Position numbers and translations under genes: made by a program. The notes beneath the pieces are model-generated. The model saw only the letters and a program-made list of their open reading frames with translations, had not been told where the DNA came from and did not search any database. A DNA stretch of 64,000 bases from an uncultured Gammaproteobacteria bacterium (GTDB lineage Bacteria > Pseudomonadota > Gammaproteobacteria > Pseudomonadales > Pseudohongiellaceae): the NCBI GenBank assembly GCA_913061515.1, contig CAJXSF010000002.1, forward strand, positions 62,001 through 126,000, given 5' to 3'. Positions 40,987 through 52,397 of the stretch are shown one piece after another; position 1 is the stretch's first letter; each line of letters starts with the position of its first letter.

Positions 40987-42477
40987 TTAAGAGCTTGTTC
41001 GCATAGTTAAGTAGTGCTCAAGCGCCTCGCGCTGCGCGGCAGAAAAACGCAGGCCAAGTTTAGTTCTTCGCCACAGGATATCCTCACTCGTGTGCGCCCA
41101 TTCTTGCTCTATTAGATAATCGACCTCGCGTTGATACAGTCCTGCACCAAACTCATTTCCCAGCCCGGCAAGCGAATCAACGCCAACGAGGATCTGCTCA
41201 ACCAACGTCCCGTAACTAGATACCCAACGCGATAGCAAGGCATCGGGCAACCATGAATACTGTAATTTGAGCGTCGTCAGCAATGACTCTTGGGTAGAAA
41301 AATCTCCGCCTGGCAATGCAGCGGCTTCACTCCAAGGCTTGCCCATATTGGGAAACACATCACGCAGTTTTTCCAACGCACTTTCAGCGAGCCGACGATA
41401 AGTCGTAATTTTCCCACCATAGATTGATAGCAATGGCGCACCACTGGTATCAAGCGCTAAGGTGTAATCTCTAGAGGCTTCCGAAGCACTCTCGTCTTCG
41501 CCTGAGAGCAGCGGACGAACTCCAGCGAAGACATGCACAACATCCTCTTTTCTAATTTGTGCTTTGAAGTAGGAATTGCTGATATCAAGCAAATAGTCTA
41601 TTTCCCAATCGGCAATCGCGGCCGTTGCAGGATCGCCATGCAAGTCTTCCTCGGTGGTGCCAATCAAGGTGAAATCATCTTCATAGGGAATAGCGAACAC
41701 AACTCGATTATCACTATTTTGCAATAGGAAGGCCTGGTCCCCCACATATAAACGTGGCACGACAATATGACAGCCTTTTACAAGCCTGATAGGCTCATGG
41801 GGCTTAGAGGGCAATACTGTGCTTGCGACAATGTCAACCCAGGGGCCAGCGGCATTTACGACTGCACGCGCTTGTACGCTCTGCGTTTCGCCACTTAAGC
41901 TATCTTGCAATGTAACATGCCACAAACCATCACGCTCTTGCGCCTTGATACATTTTTTTTGCACATAAATCTGTGCGCCATGTGCTCGCGCCTGCATCGC
42001 TACCAACACTACAAGGCGCGCATCATCAACCCAGGCATCGTAATATTGAAAACCGTGACTTAAAGAGTTCTTTAAGGGGCTGTCGGCGCTGAATTTCAAA
42101 CTTTTTGATGCGGGCAAGGTGACCCTTTTACTCAAAAAGTCATACAAATACAGACCAAGCCTAATCATCCAACGCGGACGAAGATGGGGCATATGAGGAA
42201 GCTGAAAGCGCATCGGCGTAATGATATGCGGAGCATTACGCAGCAACACTTCGCGCTCAGCGAGGGCTTTTCGTACTAAACTAAACTCGTAATTTTCTAG
42301 ATATCTCAAGCCTCCATGAATTAGCTTTGTACTTGCCGATGAAGTTGCAGATGCAAGATCGTTGGTCTCACAAAGGACAACATCTAGACCACGTCCGGCG
42401 GCATCGGCCGCAATGCCCACTCCATTAATCCCGCCACCGATAATTAGCAGATCATGTACTGTAGAATTTTGAGTCAT
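40987..42477 (-). CDS. glpD: Glycerol-3-phosphate dehydrogenase (FAD)
   Basis: DLLIIGGGINGVGIAADAAGRGLDVVLCE...TKLIHGGLRYLE...GGKITTYRRLAE; start MTQNSTVHD. Confidence 0.95.
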   Translation of the reverse strand: MTQNSTVHDLLIIGGGINGVGIAADAAGRGLDVVLCETNDLASATSSASTKLIHGGLRYLENYEFSLVRKALAEREVLLRNAPHIITPMRFQLPHMPHLRPRWMIRLGLYLYDFLSKRVTLPASKSLKFSADSPLKNSLSHGFQYYDAWVDDARLVVLVAMQARAHGAQIYVQKKCIKAQERDGLWHVTLQDSLSGETQSVQARAVVNAAGPWVDIVASTVLPSKPHEPIRLVKGCHIVVPRLYVGDQAFLLQNSDNRVVFAIPYEDDFTLIGTTEEDLHGDPATAAIADWEIDYLLDISNSYFKAQIRKEDVVHVFAGVRPLLSGEDESASEASRDYTLALDTSGAPLLSIYGGKITTYRRLAESALEKLRDVFPNMGKPWSEAAALPGGDFSTQESLLTTLKLQYSWLPDALLSRWVSSYGTLVEQILVGVDSLAGLGNEFGAGLYQREVDYLIEQEWAHTSEDILWRRTKLGLRFSAAQREALEHYLTMRTSS

Positions 42478-42598
42478 AGAGGTTACTATAGGGTCATTAA
42501 ATTGATCGAACATGCTAGCAGGATGCAAGCCATACAGAAACTATAGGCACTATACGAATAAAACAACGAGATCGTTCACAAGTTTTTGGAAAACTGCA

Positions 42599-44095
42599 AT
42601 GACTGACTATATTTTGGCATTTGACCAAGGCACTACGAGCAGCCGTGCAATCGTGTTCAACCAAAAGGGGGAGCGCCTTGGCATTGGGCAGGAAGAGTTT
42701 AACCAACACTTTCCCGAGGATGGTTGGGTTGAGCATGACCCAGAGGAGCTTTGGGACAGCTCTGTGCGCAGCGCAAAGCGCGCATTGGAGGACGCAAAGA
42801 TCACCGCTGATGCCGTTCGCGCAATTGGCATTACCAATCAACGCGAAACGACGCTGATATGGAATCGTATTACCGGCGTCCCACTCTATCGAGCCATTGT
42901 ATGGCAGGACCGTCGCACGAGCGACTACTGCAAAGCACTTAGTGACACACTGGAAAAAAGTGGGCGTAGCGAGCTGATCACCGAAAAGACTGGTTTATTG
43001 CTCGACCCTTACTTTTCCGCTAGTAAGATCCGCTGGATTCTCGACAAACATGACGGGGCTCAGGAGGCCGCAGAGCGCGGCGAACTGGCATTTGGAACGG
43101 TAGATACTTTCTTACTCTGGCGTCTTACCGGTGGTAAAAGTCACTACACCGATGCCACCAATGCCTCTCGCACTCTGCTCTTTAATATTCATGAACAATG
43201 CTGGGACGAAGAACTGCTATCGCTGTTCAACATCCCCGCCAGACTTTTGCCGGAAGTAAAGGACAGTGCTGCCGACTTTGGGATGATCGATGCCGATATC
43301 CTAGGGGCGCAGATACCGGTGCTTGGCATAGCAGGAGATCAACAAGCCGCCGCCTTCGGCCAATGTTGTTTCGAACCTGGCATGGCTAAAAGCACCTATG
43401 GCACGGGTTGTTTTCTACTGCTCAATACCGGGGATAAGGCACTCAGGTCAGAAAACCGCCTACTAACCACTGTCGCTTATCGCCTAAATGGCAAAGCAAC
43501 TTACGCATTAGAAGGCAGTATTTTCATGGCCGGAGCGACAATGCAGTGGCTACGTGATGGTTTAAAGTTGTTTAAGGACGCCTCTGAAACCGAGAGCATG
43601 GCAGAACAGACTGATAAGAATATGCATGTCTTGTTTGTGCCAGCATTTACAGGATTAGGGGCTCCCTATTGGGATGCCGACGCCCGTGGCGCCATTTTTG
43701 GGCTGACTCGAGACACCGGCATCAAAGAGTTAGTCACAGCAGCGTTATTATCAGTATGCTATCAAACCCGCGATTTGCAGAAAGCCATGGAAGCCGATGG
43801 CGAAAGACCGGACACGCTGCGGGTCGATGGTGGGATGTCACGCAACGATTTTGTACTACAGAACCTTGCAGACCTGCTTGGTTCGAGAGTCGACAGGCCA
43901 CAAGTGACAGAGACCACAGCACTGGGTGTCGCATGGCTGGCAGGTTTGCAATGCGGTCTCTATGACTCACTTACACACATTGCATCGCATTGGCAGCTGG
44001 AGCGATCCTTTTTGCCGCAAAAAGACAAACCCTGGAGAGACGCACGATACGCTCTTTGGCAAGATGCCGTACGGCGCACGCGCAGTAAACTATAA
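42599..44095 (+). CDS. glpK: Glycerol kinase
   Basis: [51 protein letters not shown]. Confidence 0.97.
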   Translation: MTDYILAFDQGTTSSRAIVFNQKGERLGIGQEEFNQHFPEDGWVEHDPEELWDSSVRSAKRALEDAKITADAVRAIGITNQRETTLIWNRITGVPLYRAIVWQDRRTSDYCKALSDTLEKSGRSELITEKTGLLLDPYFSASKIRWILDKHDGAQEAAERGELAFGTVDTFLLWRLTGGKSHYTDATNASRTLLFNIHEQCWDEELLSLFNIPARLLPEVKDSAADFGMIDADILGAQIPVLGIAGDQQAAAFGQCCFEPGMAKSTYGTGCFLLLNTGDKALRSENRLLTTVAYRLNGKATYALEGSIFMAGATMQWLRDGLKLFKDASETESMAEQTDKNMHVLFVPAFTGLGAPYWDADARGAIFGLTRDTGIKELVTAALLSVCYQTRDLQKAMEADGERPDTLRVDGGMSRNDFVLQNLADLLGSRVDRPQVTETTALGVAWLAGLQCGLYDSLTHIASHWQLERSFLPQKDKPWRDARYALWQDAVRRTRSKL

Positions 44096-44125
44096 GCAAA
44101 CATTGGCCACTACTGTAGGAGCTTC

Positions 44126-44728
44126 ATGAGAATTCATTTGATCCGCCACGGACAAACCAATTGGAACAAAGAAAAACGAGTGCAGGGGCATAGTGAGTCC
44201 ACACTTACAGAACAAGGCCAGCAGCAAGCGCGAGACTTGGCGATCACCTTACAGCAATACCCCATTAGCAACGTGTTTTGCAGTAGCAGCATTCGCACGC
44301 GCCAAACTAGCGAGTTACTATTTGAGCAGCGCCCAGTGCAAACCCATTACCATGATGAACTACGTGAAATATTTCTAGGCCCATGGGAGGGAAAGCTACA
44401 GTCTGAAATTCGCAATCTGTTTCCTGAGCAGTTTGAAAACTTTTGGAATGCACCGCATCGATTTGCACAAGACGACGCCGAATCCTTCGAAGATGTACAA
44501 CAACGTGGCCTTACTATCTTGAAGCAGATATTATCCAACCCGTATGAAGAGGTGGCAATCGTCAGTCATGGTGTCATCATCAAGGCTATTCTATGTCATT
44601 TAGACAATCGCCCGATCGCGCAATTATGGGAACCACCAATCATGCACAATTGCGCACATAGCATCATTGTTAAGGACTCTCACGAAGTAGCACCGCGCAT
44701 TACGCAATTTGCTGGCATAGCGCAATAA
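44126..44728 (+). CDS. Histidine phosphatase family protein (phosphoglycerate mutase-like)
   Basis: IHLIRHGQTNWNKEKRVQGHSESTLTEQG...EVAIVSHGVIIKAIL. Confidence 0.92.
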   Translation: MRIHLIRHGQTNWNKEKRVQGHSESTLTEQGQQQARDLAITLQQYPISNVFCSSSIRTRQTSELLFEQRPVQTHYHDELREIFLGPWEGKLQSEIRNLFPEQFENFWNAPHRFAQDDAESFEDVQQRGLTILKQILSNPYEEVAIVSHGVIIKAILCHLDNRPIAQLWEPPIMHNCAHSIIVKDSHEVAPRITQFAGIAQ

Positions 44729-44786
44729 TGCAAAGCCGCAACAGGTCTAAAGTCTAATTACTGAAAAACCATAAAAGGAAAAAAAA

Positions 44787-45590
44787 ATGACCACCTCCAC
44801 AGATACTGGAACCGCCTCCAACCCTCTTGCACGTAAAATCGTCACTGTTATCGCGATACTCTCGCTAATAGGCGGCATCGCTCTTGGCGCCTATGCCTTA
44901 TTTGCGGCACTTGGAGTCTGGTTTGGCATGTGGGATTTCCGCACAGGATTCAATATGTTGCGCACCGTCAATGAAAGTGCCGATTGGACTGCATGGATTA
45001 GTTTAGCCGTGACCATTGGGGTCTTCGTCGCTGCGAGTAAGCTCGGCCTTGCCAACGCTAAAAAACTCACCGCTTTTGCGGCTGTAGGGACGATCACCGC
45101 GACACTAGCCTATATTGTGCCAGAGACTTATCGGCCAGCTGAAGGCACGCCTCCTATTCATGACATCACAACCGATACGAACAACCCGCCCGAGTTTATC
45201 GCCATTGCTCCACTGCGTGCAGACGCACCTAACAATATGATTTACGGCGACCAGCCAAACTGGGACAAAGCACGCATGGCTGCTGCACAAAATGAAGCCT
45301 ATCCCGATATCGTGCCTCAAGAGTTTAGCGAATCTAAAGAGGTGATATTCGAGCGCGCTTTAAACGCTGCGCAAGCATTGGGTTGGGAGATCGTCGATCA
45401 AAACGCGACAACCGGGCGCATTGAAGCGACAGACACAACGTTCTGGTTCCGATTTAAAGATGACGTTGTGATCGTTGTGAGCGAAACAGCACAAGGCTCT
45501 GTGCTGAATGCTCGCTCGCTATCTCGCGTTGGGACAAGTGATGTTGGCAAAAATGCAGCTCGTCTACGTGAGTTCTTCACGCGACTATAA
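44787..45590 (+). CDS. DUF1499-domain membrane protein
   Basis: N-terminal TM helices; C-terminal GWEIVDQNATTGRIEATDTTFWFRFKDDVVIVV. Confidence 0.82.
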   Translation: MTTSTDTGTASNPLARKIVTVIAILSLIGGIALGAYALFAALGVWFGMWDFRTGFNMLRTVNESADWTAWISLAVTIGVFVAASKLGLANAKKLTAFAAVGTITATLAYIVPETYRPAEGTPPIHDITTDTNNPPEFIAIAPLRADAPNNMIYGDQPNWDKARMAAAQNEAYPDIVPQEFSESKEVIFERALNAAQALGWEIVDQNATTGRIEATDTTFWFRFKDDVVIVVSETAQGSVLNARSLSRVGTSDVGKNAARLREFFTRL

Positions 45591-45600
45591 AGTCTAGCGC

Positions 45601-45876
45601 TTATTGCGAATTATTCCGCCTACTTGCGTTCAAACGTTTTATAAGCCAATGACGCAAAGGCGGAATATCCGTTGCCAGTAATGCCAAACCAAGGGGAATC
45701 ATCCAGAACCCTAAAACAGGCAAAAACCCCAAAATCCCTCCCAAAATTAATAGCACGCCCATTAAGCCACGTATTAATGGAGGCAGAAAGCGCTCGCCTT
45801 TTCGTAAGAAACGATAAGACATGACGACAAGCCGGCGCTTGTTTTGTGAGTTCTGACGATTGCTCTGTTTTGTCAT
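45601..45876 (-). CDS. Small PGPGW-type membrane protein
   Basis: LIRGLMGVLLILGGILGFLPVLGFWMIPLGLALLATDIPPLRHWL; start at MTKQSNRQ chosen. Confidence 0.6.
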   Translation of the reverse strand: MTKQSNRQNSQNKRRLVVMSYRFLRKGERFLPPLIRGLMGVLLILGGILGFLPVLGFWMIPLGLALLATDIPPLRHWLIKRLNASRRNNSQ

Positions 45877-45962
45877 GATTGCACCGCCTCTTAGTCGGTG
45901 CTTGGTCTTGCTACGGTGTGCTATGCTTGCCCTGATTTCGTCAAGTTGATGTAGGGTATTTC

Positions 45963-46442
45963 GTGCAACGAACACAAAGAATGTTTCTATTTAGCGCCAT
46001 CGCGCTAGTCGTGTTGTCCGTTTCTCAATTGGGCAGTTATTGGGTTAATACCACTATTCCGATAGGCAGCACAGTTGAATGGAGTCCCTTAGTACATCTT
46101 ACCCATATCCGTAATATGGGTGGTGTGTTCGGGATGTTTCAAGGGCGTGGTTGGGTATTTGCGCTTTTTAGCTTGGTCTTAGTCACAGGCTTAATAGTCT
46201 ATTTACTGCGCAGCCAACAAGTGCGTTTGTACGAATATATCTGCTTCGGCTTTATTGCCGGCGGTGGGGCGAGCAATATTCTCGACCGCCTCATCTATGG
46301 CAGCGTCATCGATTTTATCAATGTGCAAGGGATCCCTTACTGGCATTATATTTTTAACACCGCCGATGTCATGGTGCATGTCGGGCTCTGGCCAATGCTC
46401 TTTTGGAGCATCTTCTCCCCAGAGCAAAGTAGCAACGCCTAG
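45963..46442 (+). CDS. Divergent signal peptidase II (LspA-like)
   Basis: IRNMGGVFGMF, GGGASNILDRLIYGSVIDFI, YIFNTAD; GTG start. Confidence 0.82.
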   Translation: MQRTQRMFLFSAIALVVLSVSQLGSYWVNTTIPIGSTVEWSPLVHLTHIRNMGGVFGMFQGRGWVFALFSLVLVTGLIVYLLRSQQVRLYEYICFGFIAGGGASNILDRLIYGSVIDFINVQGIPYWHYIFNTADVMVHVGLWPMLFWSIFSPEQSSNA

Positions 46443-46445
46443 CGC

Positions 46446-47621
46446 CTAAGAATAAACCTTAAGCGCTGCATTGATTGCACGGCCTGTACTTATTGGCAGG
46501 TTTTGAGCAACTAGTGCTGACTCGAATGCCGACAAACAATGCAAAACGTTCTTCTGCGAACTGGCAAACCCCATCAAACCTACACGCCAAATCTTCCCTG
46601 CTAGCGCCCCTAGGCCCGCACCGATCTCTAAATCATACTGATTGAGTAGAGTGCGTCTAAGCAGCGCTTCATCGACGCCATCGGGAACGCGAACAGCATT
46701 AAGCTGTGGCAAACGCGATGCCTGATCGACAAGTATAGAGAGCCCCATGGCCTCTAAGCCGCTTACAAACGCTCTGTGATGTAAGTTATGTCTCTCCCAT
46801 GCACTAACTAGCCCCTCCTCCTGCAAACACAGCAAGGCTTCATGAAGCGCGTATAGTGGGTTAATAGGAGCCGTGTGGTGGTAACTTCGCTTCGTGCTCT
46901 GCCCCCAATACCCCATGACTAGATTCATATCAAGAAACCAACTCTGCACTTTAGTTTTGCGAGATTTGATTACCTCAACGGCCTTGGGGCTAAAGCTGAC
47001 GGGTGATAAACCTGGGATACAAGAAAGGCATTTTTGCGAACCGGAGTAAATCGCATCAATACCCCATGCATCAACCTCGAGCGGAATCCCCCCTAAGGAG
47101 GTGACTGCGTCTACAACCACGAGGCAATCGTACTGTTGCCCGAGCGCTGCAAGGGCTTTAGCATCGTTACCTACACCGGTAGACGTCTCTGCATGAACGA
47201 AAGCTAGCAGCTTGGCATCAGTATGTTGCTTCAATGCTGTTTCTACTTTCTCTAGATTAACCGCTTGTCCCCATTCATCATTTACCATGACGGCGGTGCA
47301 TCCAGCACGCTCGACATTTTCCTGCATTCGACCACCAAACGCGCCGTTACTGCAGATAATGGCTTTGTCACCACGCTCGAGCAGGTTCACAAATACTGCT
47401 TCCATCCCAGCCGACCCTGGTGCTGAAATTGGAAGCGTTAACTCGTTCTTGGTTTTGAATGCATATTGCAAAAGAGCTTTAATCTCGTCCATCAAACGAA
47501 TAAATTCTGGATCAAGATGTCCTATAGTAGGCCGCGACAAAGCTTCTAGAATACGAGGATTTACATCGGAAGGGCCTGGCCCCATCAATGTTCTAACCGG
47601 TGGATGAAAAGAATTGCTCAT
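46446..47621 (-). CDS. Alanine/serine-glyoxylate aminotransferase family
   Basis: LMGPGPSDVNPRILEALSRPTIGHLDPEF; VVVDAVTSLGGIPLEVDAWGIDAIYSGSQKCLSCIPGLSPVSF. Confidence 0.93.
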   Translation of the reverse strand: MSNSFHPPVRTLMGPGPSDVNPRILEALSRPTIGHLDPEFIRLMDEIKALLQYAFKTKNELTLPISAPGSAGMEAVFVNLLERGDKAIICSNGAFGGRMQENVERAGCTAVMVNDEWGQAVNLEKVETALKQHTDAKLLAFVHAETSTGVGNDAKALAALGQQYDCLVVVDAVTSLGGIPLEVDAWGIDAIYSGSQKCLSCIPGLSPVSFSPKAVEVIKSRKTKVQSWFLDMNLVMGYWGQSTKRSYHHTAPINPLYALHEALLCLQEEGLVSAWERHNLHHRAFVSGLEAMGLSILVDQASRLPQLNAVRVPDGVDEALLRRTLLNQYDLEIGAGLGALAGKIWRVGLMGFASSQKNVLHCLSAFESALVAQNLPISTGRAINAALKVYS

Positions 47622-47637
47622 GTCTAACTCCCAGAAA

Positions 47638-47672
47638 CAAAAAAGCCGAGTCAAACTCGGCTTTTTTTCGAT
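47638..47672 (-). terminator. Rho-independent terminator after rplQ
   Basis: AGCCGAG-TCAAA-CTCGGCT stem (47644-47662) flanked by A6 and T7 runs. Confidence 0.9.
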
Positions 47673-47687
47673 ATTTCAAACGCTGAG

Positions 47688-48071
47688 TTACTCTGCGTCT
47701 TCTAGTCCTGAATTTGGACGATCGACAAACTCTACATACGCCATTGGCGCATTGTCGCCTGGACGCATACCGCACTTAAGAATGCGAATATAGCCACCTG
47801 GACGCTCGTTGTAGCGTGGACCAAGATCCGTAAAAAGCTTACCAACAGCAGCCTTATCACGCAAACGGTTGAAGGCAAGACGACGATTAGCAACGCTATC
47901 GTTTTTTGCTAAGGTAACCATAGGCTCAGCAACCATACGCAGCTCTTTTGCCTTGATTAGGGTAGTCTTGATAATTTCGTGCTCAACCAAAGCAACTGTC
48001 AAACTGCGCAGCAATGCCTTGCGGTGTGAGCTATTTCGGCTGAGTTGACGTCCACTTTTACGATGACGCAT
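47688..48071 (-). CDS. rplQ: 50S ribosomal protein L17
   Basis: [24 protein letters not shown]. Confidence 0.98.
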   Translation of the reverse strand: MRHRKSGRQLSRNSSHRKALLRSLTVALVEHEIIKTTLIKAKELRMVAEPMVTLAKNDSVANRRLAFNRLRDKAAVGKLFTDLGPRYNERPGGYIRILKCGMRPGDNAPMAYVEFVDRPNSGLEDAE

Positions 48072-48185
48072 ATCTTCTAATTCCTATACTTACCTAGCAC
48101 CTGATGGCACGTGGTCACTCTATGTTAATAATCTTCTGGGCTGACATTAAGTCGAACCACAAACCAGTCACTAAATCGGGCTTAC

Positions 48186-49181
48186 TTACGCACGCTCATC
48201 TGTGCGAAGGCTAGATGGTGGCCAGTTTTCTAAACGAAGTCCTAAAGACAAGCCGCGAGTTGCGAGTACGTCTTTGATTTCTGTTAGAGATTTCTTACCC
48301 AAGTTTGGAGTCTTGAGTAGCTCAACCTCTGTACGCTGAATCAGGTCGCCAATATAGTAGATATCTTCAGCTTTCAAACAGTTCGCAGAACGTACTGTTA
48401 GCTCTAGATCGTCTACTGGACGCAATAGGATTGGATCTATTTCGTCTTCTGGCTCTTCTGGCTCGCTAGCCACTTGGCTCTGCAAGTCAACGAACACCGC
48501 TAGTTGATGTTGAAGAATTGTCGCAGCGCGACGAATAGCTTCTTCAGGATCAATCGTACCGTTAGTTCGAAGATCAATAATCAATTTATCAAGGTCAGTA
48601 CGCTGCTCAACACGCGTGCTCTCAACTGAGTACGACACAGTCGTTACAGGAGTATAAGAAGCGTCTAGGAACAGTCTGCCAACCGCACGAGTTTCGTCGT
48701 CGTTTGCAGCACGTGTATCAGCCGGAGAATAACCGCGGCCTTTACGCACTGTCAGACGCATATTCAACTCACCAGAATCGTTCAAGCTTGCAATCACGTG
48801 CTCTGGGTTAACGATTTCAACATCGTGCCCAACAGTGATATCTGCGGCTGTTACAACGCCTTTGCCTTTTGCGTTTAGCGTCAGAACTGCTTCGTCTTGA
48901 CCGTTCAGTAAGATCGCAACTCCTTTTAGATTAAGAAGGATCTCGATTACGTCTTCCTGCACGCCTTCGATAGTGCTGTATTCATGCACAACGCCGTCGA
49001 TCTCAACTTCTTCGATCGCTGCGCCTGGCATGGAGGAAAGTAATATTCTTCTTAGCGCATTTCCTAAAGTATGACCGAAGCCTCTTTCAAGCGGCTCAAG
49101 AACCACTTTTGAATGGCACTTGTCATACTCTTCAACCTTAATCAGTTGCGGTGTCAAAAAATCCGACAATGAAATCTGCAT
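48186..49181 (-). CDS. rpoA: RNA polymerase alpha subunit
   Basis: [44 protein letters not shown]; alpha-CTD; start MQISLSDFL. Confidence 0.98.
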   Translation of the reverse strand: MQISLSDFLTPQLIKVEEYDKCHSKVVLEPLERGFGHTLGNALRRILLSSMPGAAIEEVEIDGVVHEYSTIEGVQEDVIEILLNLKGVAILLNGQDEAVLTLNAKGKGVVTAADITVGHDVEIVNPEHVIASLNDSGELNMRLTVRKGRGYSPADTRAANDDETRAVGRLFLDASYTPVTTVSYSVESTRVEQRTDLDKLIIDLRTNGTIDPEEAIRRAATILQHQLAVFVDLQSQVASEPEEPEDEIDPILLRPVDDLELTVRSANCLKAEDIYYIGDLIQRTEVELLKTPNLGKKSLTEIKDVLATRGLSLGLRLENWPPSSLRTDERA

Positions 49182-49210
49182 GGAATCACCCTTCACACTT
49201 AGCCAGTTTA

Positions 49211-49831
49211 CTACTTAGAGTAAAGCTCAACTATCAAGTTTTCGTTAATGTCAGGAGACAAGTCAGCACGATCAGGCTTACGACTGAAGGAGCCTTCCAA
49301 TTTCTCACTGTTTACGCTGATCCACTCTACAGGGCTACGCTGTGCCGCTAGCTCAAGAGCTGACTTAATGCGTAGTTGCTCTTTCGCTTTCGAGCGTACA
49401 GAGATGACATCACCGGGTGATACCTGGTAAGAAGGGACGTTAACAACGTCTCCGTTCACAAGAATAGACTTGTGAGTTACGAGCTGACGGGATTCTGCAC
49501 GTGTAGAGCCGAAGCCTATACGGTAAACCACGTTATCGAGACGAGACTCAAGCAATTGCAATAGGTTTTCACCAGTTGCGCCTTTAAGGCGAGCAGCTTC
49601 TTTGTAGTAGCCACTGAATTGCTTCTCCAGTACACCATACATTCTGCGCACTTTTTGCTTTTCGCGCAGCTGTACGCCGTAGTCGGACAAACGACCGCGT
49701 CGCAGACCATGCTGTCCTGGCGCGTTCTCAGTCTTACACTTGCTGTCTAAAGGACGAACGCCGCTCTTCAGGAACAGATCCGTCCCTTCGCGTCGTGCCA
49801 GTTTACATTTCGGGCCTAAATAACGGGCCAT
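49211..49831 (-). CDS. rpsD: 30S ribosomal protein S4
   Basis: [24 protein letters not shown]. Confidence 0.98.
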   Translation of the reverse strand: MARYLGPKCKLARREGTDLFLKSGVRPLDSKCKTENAPGQHGLRRGRLSDYGVQLREKQKVRRMYGVLEKQFSGYYKEAARLKGATGENLLQLLESRLDNVVYRIGFGSTRAESRQLVTHKSILVNGDVVNVPSYQVSPGDVISVRSKAKEQLRIKSALELAAQRSPVEWISVNSEKLEGSFSRKPDRADLSPDINENLIVELYSK

Positions 49832-49914
49832 ATACTGTCTCCTATGTTCTTATCTATTGGAGATAAGCCACTAAATTTCATGAGTCCTAACAAAGTGATT
49901 CGAAACGGCAGTGC

Positions 49915-50313
49915 TTATACACGACGCTTCTTGGGTGGACGACAGCCGTTATGGGGCATAGGCGTTACGTCAGTAATATTGCTAACTTTTAGACCACAAC
50001 CGTTCAAGGCTCTGACTGCAGACTCGCGGCCTGGCCCTGGACCATTGACTTTAACGTCCAAATTCTTAAGGCCGTACAACTCGATAGCCGCCTTACCAGC
50101 ACGCTCTGCCGCAACTTGCGCCGCGAAAGGTGTACTTTTACGTGAACCACGGAAACCAGAGCCACCGGAAGTCGCCCAACTGAGCGCGTTGCCCTGACGA
50201 TCCGTAATCGTAATGATTGTGTTATTAAACGAAGCATGAATGAACGCAATGCCGTCCACGACCGCTTTACGGGCCTTCTTCTTCGTTGTTTTCGCTGCTG
50301 CTGGCTTTGCCAT
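49915..50313 (-). CDS. rpsK: 30S ribosomal protein S11
   Basis: [47 protein letters not shown]. Confidence 0.98.
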   Translation of the reverse strand: MAKPAAAKTTKKKARKAVVDGIAFIHASFNNTIITITDRQGNALSWATSGGSGFRGSRKSTPFAAQVAAERAGKAAIELYGLKNLDVKVNGPGPGRESAVRALNGCGLKVSNITDVTPMPHNGCRPPKKRRV

Positions 50314-50414
50314 AAATTATTCCTGATTCAATTTGACTGCGTCTTAAGCATTACACTAAAACTGACCACCTAATAATTGGGGTCCAAAAGGCCTAGGCCT
50401 CATTTATTCAAACA

Positions 50415-50771
50415 TTACTTGCGAATAGGCTTGCGAGGACCTTTACGCGTACGCGCATTAGTCTTAGTACGTTGGCCACGCACAGGTAGCGAACGACGGT
50501 GACGAATCCCGCGGAAGCAACCCAAATCCATCAAGCGCTTAATTGCCATAGACAATTCACGACGAAGATCACCTTCTACTGTGAACTTGGCAACTTCAGC
50601 ACGAATGGTGTCTAGTTCTTCGTTGCTCAGAGCACTAGTCTTGGTATGCGGAGCAATACCAGAATTCGCGCATATCGCCTTCGCCCTAGTTGCACCGATT
50701 CCGAAGACGTAGCCAAGGGAAATCACAATATGCTTATTATCCGGTATGTTGACACCTGCAATACGTGCCAT
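50415..50771 (-). CDS. rpsM: 30S ribosomal protein S13
   Basis: [26 protein letters not shown]...[21 protein letters not shown]. Confidence 0.98.
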   Translation of the reverse strand: MARIAGVNIPDNKHIVISLGYVFGIGATRAKAICANSGIAPHTKTSALSNEELDTIRAEVAKFTVEGDLRRELSMAIKRLMDLGCFRGIRHRRSLPVRGQRTKTNARTRKGPRKPIRK

Positions 50772-50839
50772 ATTTTTACTCCACTTTAAATATTACGTAC
50801 GGACCCAGAAAAAACCTGAGCCAAAATTACGGGGGGCAA

Positions 50840-50868
50840 AGGATATACTCTGACCTCTAAAAAATCAA
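50840..50868 (-). promoter_or_regulatory. Candidate sigma70 promoter for the alpha operon (rpsM-rplQ)
   Basis: Minus strand TTGATT-N17-TATCCT, between rpmJ and rpsM. Confidence 0.45.
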
Positions 50869-50876
50869 CCAAGTGC

Positions 50877-50993
50877 TTAACCTTGGCGTTGCTTATGTCG
50901 TGGCTCAGCCGAACAAATCACTCTGACGACGCCATTGCGCTTGATCACTTTGCACTTACGACAGACTTTCTTTACTGATGCTCTAACTTTCAC
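50877..50993 (-). CDS. rpmJ: 50S ribosomal protein L36 (GTG start; absent from the ORF track)
   Basis: Hand translation: [38 protein letters not shown], zinc-ribbon (C+) form, between secY and rpsM. Confidence 0.96.
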   Translation of the reverse strand: MKVRASVKKVCRKCKVIKRNGVVRVICSAEPRHKQRQG

Positions 50994-51061
50994 TTTCTCT
51001 CTCCCAACATTCGCAAGGTCTAGATTCTCCCAGGGACACTTCCCCCGTGGGCAGTTCTAAA

Positions 51062-52387
51062 TTACTGGCCGCCTCGGCCGAAACTACCCAGGTTTGACTT
51101 CTTCATCAGCGAGTCATACTGATGAGACATCAAATGAGATTGCACCTGAGACATAAAATCCATGCTTACCACTACAACGATCAAAAGCGCTGTTCCGCCT
51201 AGATTAAACGGCACGTTAGCCATCATCTGGAAGAAGTTAGGGAGTAGGCATACCAAAGTGATGTACACCGCTCCAAACATCGTCAATCGCGTCAACACGA
51301 GATCTATATACTTAGCAGTCTGCTCACCAGGACGAATCCCTGGAATAAAAGCACCAGAACGTTTGAGGTTCTCTGCTACATCTTTCGGGTTAAACACCAA
51401 GGCCGTGTAGAAGAAACAGAAAAACACGATCATGGCACTAAATATAATAATATATAACGGTTGACCTGGACCGATCATCAAGGCGAGGTCTTGTAACCAC
51501 TCAGCCCCGTCAGATTGACCAAACCACTGCCCTAAAGAGGCAGGGAACAGCAAAATACTACTGGCAAAGATCGCAGGAATTACACCAGCCATGTTTACCT
51601 TCAAAGGTAAGTGACTAGATTGCGCTGCATACATCTTGCGCCCTTGCTGACGTTTCGCGTAATTCACTGTAATGCGTCGTTGCCCACGCTCAATAAACAC
51701 GATGGCTGCGATCACGGCTACTGCGATAATCGCGACTACAAACAACAACAAACCACTGATTTGCCCCTCATACGCTTGCGTAAGAGAGTTGCCAATCGCG
51801 CCAGGCAAGCCCGCAACGATACCAGCGAAAATCAACATCGAAATACCGTTACCAACACCGCGTTCAGTGATCTGCTCACCGAGCCACATCATGAACATCG
51901 CACCAGTGACTAACGAGATCACCGCTGTCGTCGTGAACGCCACACCTGGGTTGTAAGCCATGGGCGCTAAAAGGCCCACTGTCATCCCTGTACCTTGTAC
52001 AGTCGCCAATACTAAAGCACCGTAGCGCGTGTATTGGGTAATCTTACGTCGACCAGATTCGCCTTCTTTCTTAAGCTGTTCCAACTGCGGGCTTACCGCT
52101 GAAAGCAACTGCATGATAATCGATGACGAAATATAAGGCATGATGCCTAGGGCTACGATACTCATACGCTCTAAGGCACCGCCCGAGAACATATTAAATA
52201 AGCCTAAGAACGTTCCTTCATTTTGCTGGAACAAATTCGTTAACTGATTAGGATCGATGCCTGGAACCGGAATATGCGTCCCTATGCGATAAACGATAAG
52301 TGCCACCAATAAAAACAACAGGCGAGCCTTGAGCTCGCCCAGACCGGCACCGATCTTCTCGGGATTAATATTTGGTTTAGTCGCCAT
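51062..52387 (-). CDS. secY: Preprotein translocase subunit SecY
   Basis: [40 protein letters not shown]; 441 aa. Confidence 0.98.
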   Translation of the reverse strand: MATKPNINPEKIGAGLGELKARLLFLLVALIVYRIGTHIPVPGIDPNQLTNLFQQNEGTFLGLFNMFSGGALERMSIVALGIMPYISSSIIMQLLSAVSPQLEQLKKEGESGRRKITQYTRYGALVLATVQGTGMTVGLLAPMAYNPGVAFTTTAVISLVTGAMFMMWLGEQITERGVGNGISMLIFAGIVAGLPGAIGNSLTQAYEGQISGLLLFVVAIIAVAVIAAIVFIERGQRRITVNYAKRQQGRKMYAAQSSHLPLKVNMAGVIPAIFASSILLFPASLGQWFGQSDGAEWLQDLALMIGPGQPLYIIIFSAMIVFFCFFYTALVFNPKDVAENLKRSGAFIPGIRPGEQTAKYIDLVLTRLTMFGAVYITLVCLLPNFFQMMANVPFNLGGTALLIVVVVSMDFMSQVQSHLMSHQYDSLMKKSNLGSFGRGGQ

Positions 52388-52397
52388 CGCGGTCTAA

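Noticed and set aside
42478-42598. GlpR-like half-sites (CGAACAT; AACGA-GA-TCGTT) in the glpD/glpK divergent region
   Set aside because: Short and imperfect matches, no full operator; cannot be separated from chance by eye.
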